Source: Flavobacteriales bacterium (GTDB lineage Bacteria > Bacteroidota > Bacteroidia > UBA10329). From it: DNA of 41,685 nucleotides. Under the pieces are notes generated by a model, which saw only the letters and a program-made list of their open reading frames with translations, was not told where the DNA came from and searched no databases. The translations under genes and the position numbers were made by a program. The stretch covers positions 1 to 41,685 of the forward strand of contig JAIOYP010000035.1 in NCBI GenBank assembly GCA_021741155.1, read 5' to 3'. Shown here one piece after another: positions 26,677-33,740 of this stretch (within the stretch, counting starts at the first letter, position 1; each line of letters begins with the position of its first letter).

Positions 26677-28068
26677 TTAGGCTTTCATCAATTCTTTGAT
26701 GTCCTCAATGATTTTGTTCGCAAGATTTTCTGCTGTGCTTTCGTTCTCGCTTTCGCTGTAGATACGAATGATTGGCTCCGTATTTGACTTTCTGAGATGA
26801 ACCCATTCCTTATCAAACTCGATTTTCACTCCGTCAATCGTGTTCACGGGTTGCGATTTGTATTTCTTCTCAATCGCAACCAAAATCCCATCAACATCCG
26901 TTTCTGGCGTAAGCGCAATCTTATTTTTAGAAATGAAGTAGCTTGGATAGGATGCGCGAAGCTGACTTGCTGTCTTCCCCGTTTTGGCCAAGTGCGTAAG
27001 GAATAATGCGATTCCAACCAGTGCATCACGACCATAATGTAACTCAGGATAAATGATTCCTCCGTTGCCCTCGCCTCCGATAACGGCATTGGTTTCCTTC
27101 ATCATCGTTACCACGTTCACCTCGCCAACGGCACTGGCCTTGTAGGTTCCACCAGCCTTTTCGGTCACGTCACGCAGTGCACGAGTAGACGAAAGATTGG
27201 AAACCGTGTTTCCTTTTTTCTGACTCAAAACATAATCGGCAACAGCTACAAGCGTGTACTCTTCACCGAACATTTCGCCATCCTCACACACCATTGCCAA
27301 ACGATCTACATCGGGATCAACCACAAAACCGACATCAGCTTTACTCTTCTTGATAACAGAAGAAAGTTCGGTCAAATGTTCTGGAAGTGGCTCAGGATTA
27401 TGCGGAAACTGACCCGTTGGCTCGCAGTACAACTCAGTCACTTTCTCCACACCCAAAGCCTTAAGCAGATTTGGCAAGACAATTCCGCCTGTTGAGTTAA
27501 CACAATCAATCGCCACATGGAAATTGGCTTTGCGGATTACCTCCACGTCAACCAACGGTAAATCCAGCACCATTTGAATATGACGTTCGATGTAATCATC
27601 GATGGTTGTAATCGTTCCTAGTTTGTCAACCTCTGCAAAATTGAAAGCTTCATTTTCTGCGATTTCAAGAAGCTCAGCTCCATCTTCGCCAGAAATGAAT
27701 TCGCCTTTATCGTTCAGCAATTTGAGTGCGTTCCATTGCTTTGGATTGTGGCTTGCAGTGAGGATAATTCCTCCGTCTGCTTTTTCGGCAGTCACCGCCA
27801 CCTCAACAGTTGGCGTGGTAGAAAGACCAAGATCAATGACATCAATTCCGCTTCCTATCAGCGTTCCTGTAACCAGTCGGTTCACCATTTCGCCAGAAAT
27901 ACGGGCATCGCGACCAACAACAACCGTCAGCGCTTTCTTATCAGAGTGATTCTTTAGAAATTGGGCATAGGCCGAAGTGAATTTCACCACATCCAAAGGC
28001 GTAAGACCATCGCCAGCCTTCCCTCCTATTATTCCTCTAATTCCTGAAATGGATTTGATCAATGTCAT
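26677..28068 (-). CDS. glmM: Phosphohexomutase, probable phosphoglucosamine mutase GlmM (463 aa)
   Basis: An alpha-D-phosphohexomutase; GlmM converts glucosamine-6-phosphate to glucosamine-1-phosphate for UDP-GlcNAc and peptidoglycan synthesis in the cytosol. All four family regions are visible: the catalytic phosphoserine loop TASHNP (Ser106), the metal loop DPDVDRLA, the sugar-binding loop GGEGNGG, and the phosphate-binding loop RKSNTEPIIR. The start MTLIKSISGIRGIIGG is typical of Bacteroidota GlmM-like proteins. A phosphomannomutase or phosphoglucomutase activity cannot be excluded because these branches share the motifs. A TACATTTG box lies 15 bases upstream. The desulfurase gene follows 79 bases downstream on the same strand, but has its own candidate promoter. 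Confidence 0.88.
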   Translation of the reverse strand: MTLIKSISGIRGIIGGKAGDGLTPLDVVKFTSAYAQFLKNHSDKKALTVVVGRDARISGEMVNRLVTGTLIGSGIDVIDLGLSTTPTVEVAVTAEKADGGIILTASHNPKQWNALKLLNDKGEFISGEDGAELLEIAENEAFNFAEVDKLGTITTIDDYIERHIQMVLDLPLVDVEVIRKANFHVAIDCVNSTGGIVLPNLLKALGVEKVTELYCEPTGQFPHNPEPLPEHLTELSSVIKKSKADVGFVVDPDVDRLAMVCEDGEMFGEEYTLVAVADYVLSQKKGNTVSNLSSTRALRDVTEKAGGTYKASAVGEVNVVTMMKETNAVIGGEGNGGIIYPELHYGRDALVGIALFLTHLAKTGKTASQLRASYPSYFISKNKIALTPETDVDGILVAIEKKYKSQPVNTIDGVKIEFDKEWVHLRKSNTEPIIRIYSESENESTAENLANKIIEDIKELMKA

Positions 28069-28083
28069 CGCTCAAATTTTTTG

Positions 28084-28091
28084 CAAATGTA
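28084..28091 (-). promoter_or_regulatory. Candidate -7 box (TACATTTG) for glmM
   Basis: The minus strand reads TACATTTG, a full TAnnTTTG match 15 bases before the ATG at 28068. A TTTTG at about 28111-28107 could be a -33 element, at a slightly short 15-base spacing. Confidence 0.55.
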
Positions 28092-28129
28092 TCATTTCGG
28101 GTGGTCCAAAAGCGTTGATATTGGCACCT

Positions 28130-28290
28130 CGTTAGGGGTTGAAGCGGATACCCCGCAGTGAAGCGAGGAGTATGAGCGAAAAACTCGACCCCTTTCCGCC
28201 TGAGGCGGATTGGGAAACGCCCAAAAGAAAAGGGCGCGAAGAAAAAATCTCCGCGCCCTTTGCGTAATCTCCGCGTCTCCGCGGTTAAAT
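28130..28290. repeat. Intergenic repeat debris: dyad element plus half copy of the palindromic repeat
   Basis: Two elements lie between glmM and the acyl-CoA dehydrogenase gene. The first (about 28133-28205) has GGGGTTGA at its left and TCGACCCC at its right, enclosing GCAGTGAAGCGAGGAGTATG, a layout I associate with Bacteroidota intergenic repeats. The second (about 28230-28290) has AGGGCGCG pairing with CGCGCCCT around an A-rich loop and ends TCTCCGCGGTTAAAT, like the right half of the ~85-bp palindromic repeat elsewhere in the cluster. Confidence 0.55.
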
Positions 28291-28293
28291 CAA

Positions 28294-29829
28294 TTATCCC
28301 ATAATAGAACCAAGCTTCATCGCAACACTCATGTCACCTTTCACCTTGATCTTTCCGCTCATAAAAGCGTTCATTGGATTCAAATCACCTTTTAGCATAG
28401 AAGTTAAATCTTCCATCGCAACGTCAACGGTACACTGAGCTTCAGTTGCATCGTTAGTTGTCACCACGTTGGCGTCTCCCAATCCGTTCAACATTACATT
28501 TTGCTCACCGAAGTTGAACTTCAATGTGTTTCCTAGCGGCTTAGCTGCTGCTGCTTTCCCCTTAATTGCACTCTCAATTGCTTCAAAACTCATGACTGAT
28601 TTTTTATCGTTTGTATTAGTAGTTGTTTCTGTTTTTGGCGCCTCAACTGGCTCTGATTTGGGCGATGAAGGTACTGATCCTGCCCGTTGGTAGGAAGTAT
28701 CGTCTATGACCATTTTGGCAATTATCTCGCGCATGATTTCACTAGAGCCACCTCCGATGGTTCCTACGCGGCAATCGCGGTAGGCGCGTGCCATCTTGTA
28801 TTCTTCCATAAAGCCGTAACCGCCAAAGCTTTGCAAGCATTGCGTCATCACCTTTTCGGCTAATTCGCTGGTCAGCAGTTTCGCCATCGAACACTCTTTC
28901 ACGATGTACTCGCCTGCGTTGTGCATTCGGCAACAATGGTAAACGAACTGTTTGCTGGCCTCCACTTCCGAAATAAGCTGCGCCATTCTGTGTCTAAGCA
29001 CTTGGAATTTGTTGATGGAGCGTCCAAAAGCGTGTCGTTCGCTCATGTATTGAAGCGTGTATTTAATGGCCCACTCGCACGAAGCATAACCCGCAATTGA
29101 ACCTGTTAAGCGTTCCAACTGCAAACCACCCATGAGGTAGTAAAACCCTTGACCTTCATCGCCAATCAGGTTCTCAGCAGGGACTTTTACGTTATCAAAA
29201 TGAAGTTCGGCTGTGTCGGACGCATGCCATCCCAGTTTCTTCAACTTGTTTCGAGTTACACCTTCTGAGTTCAAATCGATGATGAGCAAACTAACACCTG
29301 CCGCGCCCATTGCTGGATCCGTTTTCACAACTGCCACCACAAAATCTCCATACACACCATTGGTGATGAAAGTCTTCGAACCATTCACCACGTAATGGTC
29401 GCCATCCTTAATGGCTTTGGTTTGGATGTTCGCCACATCCGAACCCGCTCCTGGCTCTGAAATTCCGATACACGCAATCCATTCTCCCGAAATCACTTTG
29501 GTTAGGTATTTCTCTTTCAAGAATTCTGACCCGTGCTTGTAAATGTAGGGAGATGACATATACTGCTGAACAGCAGGAAGTATCATAAAACCTCCACTTT
29601 CGCACTTCGAAATCTCTTCCATAAAGATGACCGAATACATAAAGTCAGCATCAATTCCGCCATACTTTTCTGGGTAATTCAACCCGAAATAGCCCATCTC
29701 ACCAAACTTCGGCCATAGGTCTTTTGGCATGCGCTGCTCTTCTTCCCATTGGTCAATATTGGGCATTACTTCACGGTCGAGGAAATCCCGTAATCCTTGT
29801 CTGAAAATCTTGTGTTCTTCTGTAAACAT
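28294..29829 (-). CDS. Acyl-CoA dehydrogenase fused to a C-terminal SCP2 sterol/lipid-carrier domain (511 aa)
   Basis: An FAD enzyme that introduces the alpha,beta double bond into an acyl-CoA and passes electrons to ETF. The ATG at 29829 (MFTEEHKIFRQGLRDFL) is preferred to a TTG at 29853 because it aligns with the neighbouring paralogue. Residues 1-380 are a full dehydrogenase: IACIGISEPGAGSD, KTFITNG, LGWHASDTAEL, RHAFGRSINKFQ, QSFGGYGFMEEY and GGGSSEIMREIIAKM. The usual MCAD catalytic Glu position reads G in IGGGSSE; the Glu in LQLERL is the likely base, as in IVD and LCAD. A Pro/Glu/Thr-rich linker (about 383-412) leads to ~100 residues of SCP2 fold ending GDLNPMNAFMSGKIKVKGDM. The SCP2 part probably holds acyl chains or sterol-like lipids. 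A standalone dehydrogenase paralogue lies next door. Confidence 0.92.
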   Translation of the reverse strand: MFTEEHKIFRQGLRDFLDREVMPNIDQWEEEQRMPKDLWPKFGEMGYFGLNYPEKYGGIDADFMYSVIFMEEISKCESGGFMILPAVQQYMSSPYIYKHGSEFLKEKYLTKVISGEWIACIGISEPGAGSDVANIQTKAIKDGDHYVVNGSKTFITNGVYGDFVVAVVKTDPAMGAAGVSLLIIDLNSEGVTRNKLKKLGWHASDTAELHFDNVKVPAENLIGDEGQGFYYLMGGLQLERLTGSIAGYASCEWAIKYTLQYMSERHAFGRSINKFQVLRHRMAQLISEVEASKQFVYHCCRMHNAGEYIVKECSMAKLLTSELAEKVMTQCLQSFGGYGFMEEYKMARAYRDCRVGTIGGGSSEIMREIIAKMVIDDTSYQRAGSVPSSPKSEPVEAPKTETTTNTNDKKSVMSFEAIESAIKGKAAAAKPLGNTLKFNFGEQNVMLNGLGDANVVTTNDATEAQCTVDVAMEDLTSMLKGDLNPMNAFMSGKIKVKGDMSVAMKLGSIMG

Positions 29830-29859
29830 TTGGTTTTGTTTTTTCTGATTCAATATATT

Positions 29860-29947
29860 TTAACCACAGAGAACACGAAGGTCTCACAGAGTTCACAAAG
29901 AAAAACCTCTGTGAACTCTGTGCCTTCTCTGAGGTCTCTGTGGTTTA
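29860..29947. repeat. Imperfect palindromic repeat, copy 1 (CCACAGAG family)
   Basis: An 88-base element begins TTAACCACAGAGAACAC and ends in its near reverse complement (GAGGTCTCTGTGGTTTA), with a central A-rich loop near CAAAGAAAAA. It fills most of the gap between the two acyl-CoA dehydrogenase genes. Four related copies occur in this window. Confidence 0.9.
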
Positions 29948-29973
29948 TGCTCATTTGCTAATCATCTAATTCG

Positions 29974-31125
29974 CTAATCATACTTGATTTCATCAATCGC
30001 CATTTTGGCAATGATTTCTTTCATTATTTCGCTTGTTCCGCCACCAATTTGTCCAAGGCGACTATCACGCCACATTCGTGATGCTTGGTAATCTTCCATG
30101 TAGCCGTAGCCTCCCAAAAACTGTACGACTTCGAAAGTGGTTTTGTCGCATAATTGAGTGGCTAAAAGCTTTGCCATAGCAGCTTCTTTTACGATGTATT
30201 CACCTTTGGTAAATCGGTCGCACAGATAATAGACAAACTGCTTCTGTTGTTCAATCTCAGCGGCAAGTTGAGCTACGCGATGACGCAGTTCTTGAAACTT
30301 GGTAAGTGGTCTTCCAAACGCTTCTCGTTCTCGCATGTAATTCAAACCGTACTGCAATGCGTATTCAGAACCAGCCACGCCACCAATCGCCATTACCAAG
30401 CGTTCCAGCGCAAACTGTTGCATGATGTAATAGAAGCCTTGGTTCTCTTGTCCGAGCAACGCATTAGCAGGAACACGCATATCCGTAAACGCCATTTCGG
30501 CTGTGTCTGAAGCGCGCCAGCCGAGTTTGTCGAGTTTGGTTGCAGACAATCCAGCGGTGTCTCTATCAATCACAAACAAGCTGATGCCAGCTTGTTTCAA
30601 TTCAGGTTCTGTTTTAGCTGAGATGATGAGGTAATCGCTCAGAACTCCATTGGTAATGAACGTTTTGCTTCCGTTGATAACCCACTCACTCCCATCCGTC
30701 ACGGCTGTTGTCCGCATAGAAGCCACATCAGAACCGCCAAACGGTTCAGAAATGGCCAAAGAACCAAACAAATCTCCAGCAATTCCTGCTTTCAAGTATT
30801 TCTCCTTCTGTTCTTCCGAACCTGCATTATTCAGGTGCGAAAGTGACAAATATGTATGAGCACCAATTGCCGCTGAGGTTCCTGCCGAATTAATCTTGGA
30901 CAATTCCTCCAGCAGAATGACATCATAGAAGAAATCTAAATTCAGACCACCATGTTTTTCAGAGAAACGCAGACCGAAATAGCCCATATCGCCAAACTTC
31001 TTCCAAATGGAACGAGGCGGATTTCCAACCTTTTCCCATTCATCCACAAACGGCACGACTTCCTTCTGTAAGAAATCGCGCAGCGAGTTTCGGAATTGGT
31101 TATGTTCTTCGGTGAAATAGTTCAT
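29974..31125 (-). CDS. Acyl-CoA dehydrogenase, IVD/LCAD-type active site (383 aa)
   Basis: An FAD-dependent acyl-CoA dehydrogenase of normal family length. Visible blocks are LAISEPFGGSDVASM, KTFITNGVLSDYLI, LGWRASDTAEMAF, EREAFGRPLTKFQELRHRVA, FLGGYGYMEDY and IGGGTSEIMKEIIAKMAID. The residue that is the catalytic Glu in MCAD (IYEGTSE) is Gly here. A Glu in FALERLVMAIGG sits where isovaleryl-CoA and long-chain dehydrogenases carry theirs. With MCC-like subunits and a hydratase downstream in the pathway, isovaleryl-CoA or another branched acyl-CoA is the favoured substrate; the active-site reading alone does not prove it. It is about half identical to the SCP2-fused neighbour without the SCP2 tail. 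Confidence 0.93.
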   Translation of the reverse strand: MNYFTEEHNQFRNSLRDFLQKEVVPFVDEWEKVGNPPRSIWKKFGDMGYFGLRFSEKHGGLNLDFFYDVILLEELSKINSAGTSAAIGAHTYLSLSHLNNAGSEEQKEKYLKAGIAGDLFGSLAISEPFGGSDVASMRTTAVTDGSEWVINGSKTFITNGVLSDYLIISAKTEPELKQAGISLFVIDRDTAGLSATKLDKLGWRASDTAEMAFTDMRVPANALLGQENQGFYYIMQQFALERLVMAIGGVAGSEYALQYGLNYMREREAFGRPLTKFQELRHRVAQLAAEIEQQKQFVYYLCDRFTKGEYIVKEAAMAKLLATQLCDKTTFEVVQFLGGYGYMEDYQASRMWRDSRLGQIGGGTSEIMKEIIAKMAIDEIKYD

Positions 31126-31134
31126 AATTGGGTT

Positions 31135-31223
31135 TTAACCACAGAGTTCACGGAGATTTTCACAGAGACCACAAAGAAAAAATCTCTGCGCTCTTTGCGA
31201 CTTCTTGGCGTCTCTGCGGTTCA
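31135..31223. repeat. Imperfect palindromic repeat, copy 2
   Basis: It begins TTAACCACAGAGTTCACGG and ends GCGTCTCTGCGGTTCA, with the central CACAAAGAAAAAATCTCTG. Its right edge supplies the stop codon of the ParE-like toxin gene. Confidence 0.88.
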
Positions 31224-31541
31224 TTTTCCTATTTCTTTCATCTTTTTCGGGTTCTGACGACAATCAAAAACACTTGCAATGTGAACCGTTTTCAACTTCT
31301 TTTCGACCCAGTAAATGACCTTGTAATTTCCAATCACCAGATATCGGAATTCCTGTGATCTGTTCAATAGAAGTTCCTCCCGTTGACCAACTTCTGCGGA
31401 TGTTTTCAGAACCACCGTACTGAGCACAATCGAAGCTGTCAGTTTCGCAGCAATACGTTCACCAGCCACTTCGAGGAGGTAATCGTAGATTGCTTTCAGG
31501 TCGTTACGCGCTTCAACCGTCCAAAGCAGTTTCAACTCCAC
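31221..31541 (-). CDS. ParE/RelE-superfamily toxin (106 aa)
   Basis: Probably the toxin of a type II toxin-antitoxin pair. The fold markers are an N-terminal strand (LKLLWTVEARNDLKAIYDYL), a helical hairpin, and the C-terminal strands FRYLVIGNYKVIYWVE and VHIASVFDCRQNPKKM, which match ParE-type proteins. ParE proteins inhibit gyrase and RelE relatives cleave mRNA; the two cannot be separated by reading. A GTG at 31541 is used as the start. It overlaps the antitoxin gene by 10 bases, the usual translational coupling. The stop codon lies inside a palindromic repeat copy. The pair sits within the acyl-CoA catabolic cluster and is likely an accessory insertion. Confidence 0.85.
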   Translation of the reverse strand: MELKLLWTVEARNDLKAIYDYLLEVAGERIAAKLTASIVLSTVVLKTSAEVGQREELLLNRSQEFRYLVIGNYKVIYWVEKKLKTVHIASVFDCRQNPKKMKEIGK

Positions 31542-31771
31542 GATGCCATTTCTTTCTGAAGTTCATCCATAGTCAGAACACGGCCGTTCTCAGCATCGTC
31601 CAACGCGCGGTCAATGCGCTCGTTGAATTCCTTCATCGACATTGGTTTTGCCTCCTTCTTCGACCTGGACTTCAATTGCTTGAGCAATTCCTCCAACGAA
31701 ACAATCGCTTCTTCACTATTCAGTTTTAAAAACTCCTGAACGAATGATATTTTTCTTGCTTGAATGTCCAT
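31532..31771 (-). CDS. Antitoxin of the ParE-type pair (79 aa)
   Basis: A small charged, mostly helical protein directly upstream of and overlapping the toxin gene. The sequence includes SEEAIVSLEELLKQL and a C-terminal FNERIDRALDDAENGRVLTM segment resembling the toxin-wrapping tail of addiction-module antitoxins. It has no obvious ribbon-helix-helix or HTH motif at the N-terminus, so its DNA-binding ability is uncertain. The 10-base overlap (TGA at 31534-31532) and gene order antitoxin-toxin support the assignment. Such antitoxins usually repress their own operon. Confidence 0.8.
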   Translation of the reverse strand: MDIQARKISFVQEFLKLNSEEAIVSLEELLKQLKSRSKKEAKPMSMKEFNERIDRALDDAENGRVLTMDELQKEMASWS

Positions 31772-31810
31772 TTTATCTGTCTCAATTATAATTCTTAAAG
31801 TTAACGCACT

Positions 31811-31895
31811 TTAACCACAGAGTTCACGGAGATTTTCACAGAGAGCACAAAGAAACTCCGTGTCCTTTGTGCCTCCTTTGTGTTCTCTGTGGTAA
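31811..31895. repeat. Imperfect palindromic repeat, copy 3
   Basis: TTAACCACAGAGTTCACGG at the left shares its first 19 bases with copy 2; the right end is GTGTTCTCTGTGGTAAA. It lies just upstream of the toxin-antitoxin pair, so copies 2 and 3 bracket the module. Confidence 0.9.
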
Positions 31896-31901
31896 AATTT
31901 T

Positions 31902-32756
31902 TCATCTCTTCGGAATATCCAACATCTCTCTCGCCTCAGCGATACTTGCCACTTCACGCCCCATCATTCGGGTAAGTTGCGCGGCCGCAGCGATCAACTC
32001 ACCATTGCTCTTCGCCATTTCGCCTTCAGGCAGGTAGAAATTGTCTTCCAGCCCAGCGCGAATATTTCCGCCAATGGTAATTCCAGCGGCCAAACTCGCC
32101 CATTGCTTGCGCCCGATACCAATCACTTGCCAGTCAGAACCCTCAGGAACCGTTCTACTTTGATGCAAAATATTGGCCGTACTGTGCGGCAATCCACCCA
32201 AAACGCCCATCACAAAACTGAAATTATAGGGCTTTTTCAAAAGGCCCATATCAATGAATGGCATGGCGTTGTTCACGTGGCCGTTGTCAAACACCTCCAT
32301 CTCTGGACGCGTACCTGCCTCGTTCATTTTCTCCAAGTAGAACTGGATGTCGGTAAACGAATTCTGAAACACAAAATCGTGGTAAAACCTCTTCTCTTTT
32401 GAAGAATAAATCCCATAATTCATGCTTCCCATGTTGAGGGCGGCAATGTCTGGTTTTAACGCAGTAATGTGGGCAATTCGCTCTTCGCGCGTGATGTGGA
32501 TCGCACCCGTGCTATAGTTGATAAGCACATCGGGCGTGCGCTTTTTCACCTCTTCGTGAATGCGGGCGTAGGTCTCTACATCGTACGCTGGCGTGCCATC
32601 TTCATTCCGCGCATGAATGTGCAAAATGCTCGCTCCAGCCTCCACCGCTCTGCGGCCTTCTTCGGCAATTTCTTCAGGTGTGTACGGAATGTACGGACAC
32701 TGCTTCCTGTTGGCGAGAACGCCCGTAAGCGAAGCTGATATGATTACTTTTTTCAT
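31902..32756 (-). CDS. Beta-keto acid cleavage enzyme, BKACE/Kce family (DUF849, 284 aa)
   Basis: Family members condense a beta-keto acid with acetyl-CoA and split it to acetoacetate plus a new acyl-CoA, using a divalent metal; the founding member Kce acts on 3-keto-5-aminohexanoate in lysine fermentation. Motifs are the N-terminal strand KKVIISASLTGV, the metal site ILHIHARN with His46 and His48 at the Kce numbering, LINYSTGAI, MEVFDNGHV, and the GGNIRAGLEDNFYL block that carries the metal-binding Glu. The length is normal for the family. Nothing else from lysine fermentation is nearby. The neighbours suggest a role with acyl-CoA or branched-chain degradation, for example in handling acetoacetate, but the substrate is unknown. 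Confidence 0.9.
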   Translation of the reverse strand: MKKVIISASLTGVLANRKQCPYIPYTPEEIAEEGRRAVEAGASILHIHARNEDGTPAYDVETYARIHEEVKKRTPDVLINYSTGAIHITREERIAHITALKPDIAALNMGSMNYGIYSSKEKRFYHDFVFQNSFTDIQFYLEKMNEAGTRPEMEVFDNGHVNNAMPFIDMGLLKKPYNFSFVMGVLGGLPHSTANILHQSRTVPEGSDWQVIGIGRKQWASLAAGITIGGNIRAGLEDNFYLPEGEMAKSNGELIAAAAQLTRMMGREVASIAEAREMLDIPKR

Positions 32757-32862
32757 CTATTTAGTTGTCAGTTTCTAGTTATTAGTTGCGAGTGAGTGAA
32801 TAGCGAAAAGCGACCAGCGAATAGCGCTTTCTGATATCTGACATCTCACATCTGAAATCTCT

Positions 32863-33678
32863 TTACTCATTACTCCATTTCGGCTCCCGTTTCTCCCTGA
32901 AAGCCATAATGCCTTCCTGCGCATCCTTCGTCTGAACCGTCTTCATCAACATCCCACGCAGATACTGATGTTGCGCTTTCGTGTCGCCCGTCCGAATGTG
33001 TTGGTATGCTTCCAATCCCATTCGTATGGCCGTTGGCGAATTGTCAAGAATGGCATCAACCATTTGCTCAACTGTTTCTGCCACTTTCCCAGGTTCTGCG
33101 ATATGGGTTACCAATCCCCAATAAGCTGCTTTTTGAGCGTCAAGCGTATATCCTTGAATGCACCAATCCAGCACCTTCCGTTCTGGCATGACCTGCAACA
33201 GCGAAGCCATTACCTGATACGGAAACAAGCCTCTTTTCACTTCTGGTAGTCCGAAAATGACATTATCTGCCGCAACCACATGCGTGCAACCTGCTAATAT
33301 CAGAAACGCACCTGCAAAGGCGTCACCTTCCACCTGCGCAATACACGGCTTGTGAAGCTCATTGAATAATTCTCCAATCAGAATTTCACCATCTGCTTTC
33401 GGAACAGTTGTGTTGGTTTCTTCTCCGCCAGTCATAAATGCTTTTAGGTCGGCACCAGCGCAGAACACATCTCCGTTGGCTTTAATCACTACCGCCCAAA
33501 CGTCTTTATTGTGCTTGGCGTAAGTCAGCGCAAACGCTAATTCATTGGCCGTTACAGGATGCAACGCATTCTTCTTCTCAGGACGATTAAGCGTAATCGT
33601 CAGCACGTTTTCTTTATGTTCCACTTCCAGAAATGCGAAAGTGTAATTGAGGTTATTGAGGTCTTCTTGTTTGAACAT
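32863..33678 (-). CDS. Enoyl-CoA hydratase/isomerase family, candidate methylglutaconyl-CoA hydratase (271 aa)
   Basis: A crotonase-fold enzyme that adds water to an enoyl-CoA. Seen: ITLNRPEKKNALHP, the oxyanion-hole segment VFCAGADLKAFM, a second turn at VEGDAFAGAFLILAGC, and the FGLPEVKRGLFP motif whose Glu is a typical catalytic residue. The GLPEV..GLFP form is shared by many hydratases, and the other glutamate position is not obvious. Sitting between MCC-like and dehydrogenase genes, it fits the liuC step from 3-methylglutaconyl-CoA to HMG-CoA. Other hydratase activities are possible. It is 62 bases after the biotin carboxylase gene, probably the same transcript. Confidence 0.85.
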   Translation of the reverse strand: MFKQEDLNNLNYTFAFLEVEHKENVLTITLNRPEKKNALHPVTANELAFALTYAKHNKDVWAVVIKANGDVFCAGADLKAFMTGGEETNTTVPKADGEILIGELFNELHKPCIAQVEGDAFAGAFLILAGCTHVVAADNVIFGLPEVKRGLFPYQVMASLLQVMPERKVLDWCIQGYTLDAQKAAYWGLVTHIAEPGKVAETVEQMVDAILDNSPTAIRMGLEAYQHIRTGDTKAQHQYLRGMLMKTVQTKDAQEGIMAFREKREPKWSNE

Positions 33679-33740
33679 TTAGATCAAGGATAAGTGATTA
33701 TTGAATTAAGGATTATTTGGTTGCGGTTAATCATTTGTCA

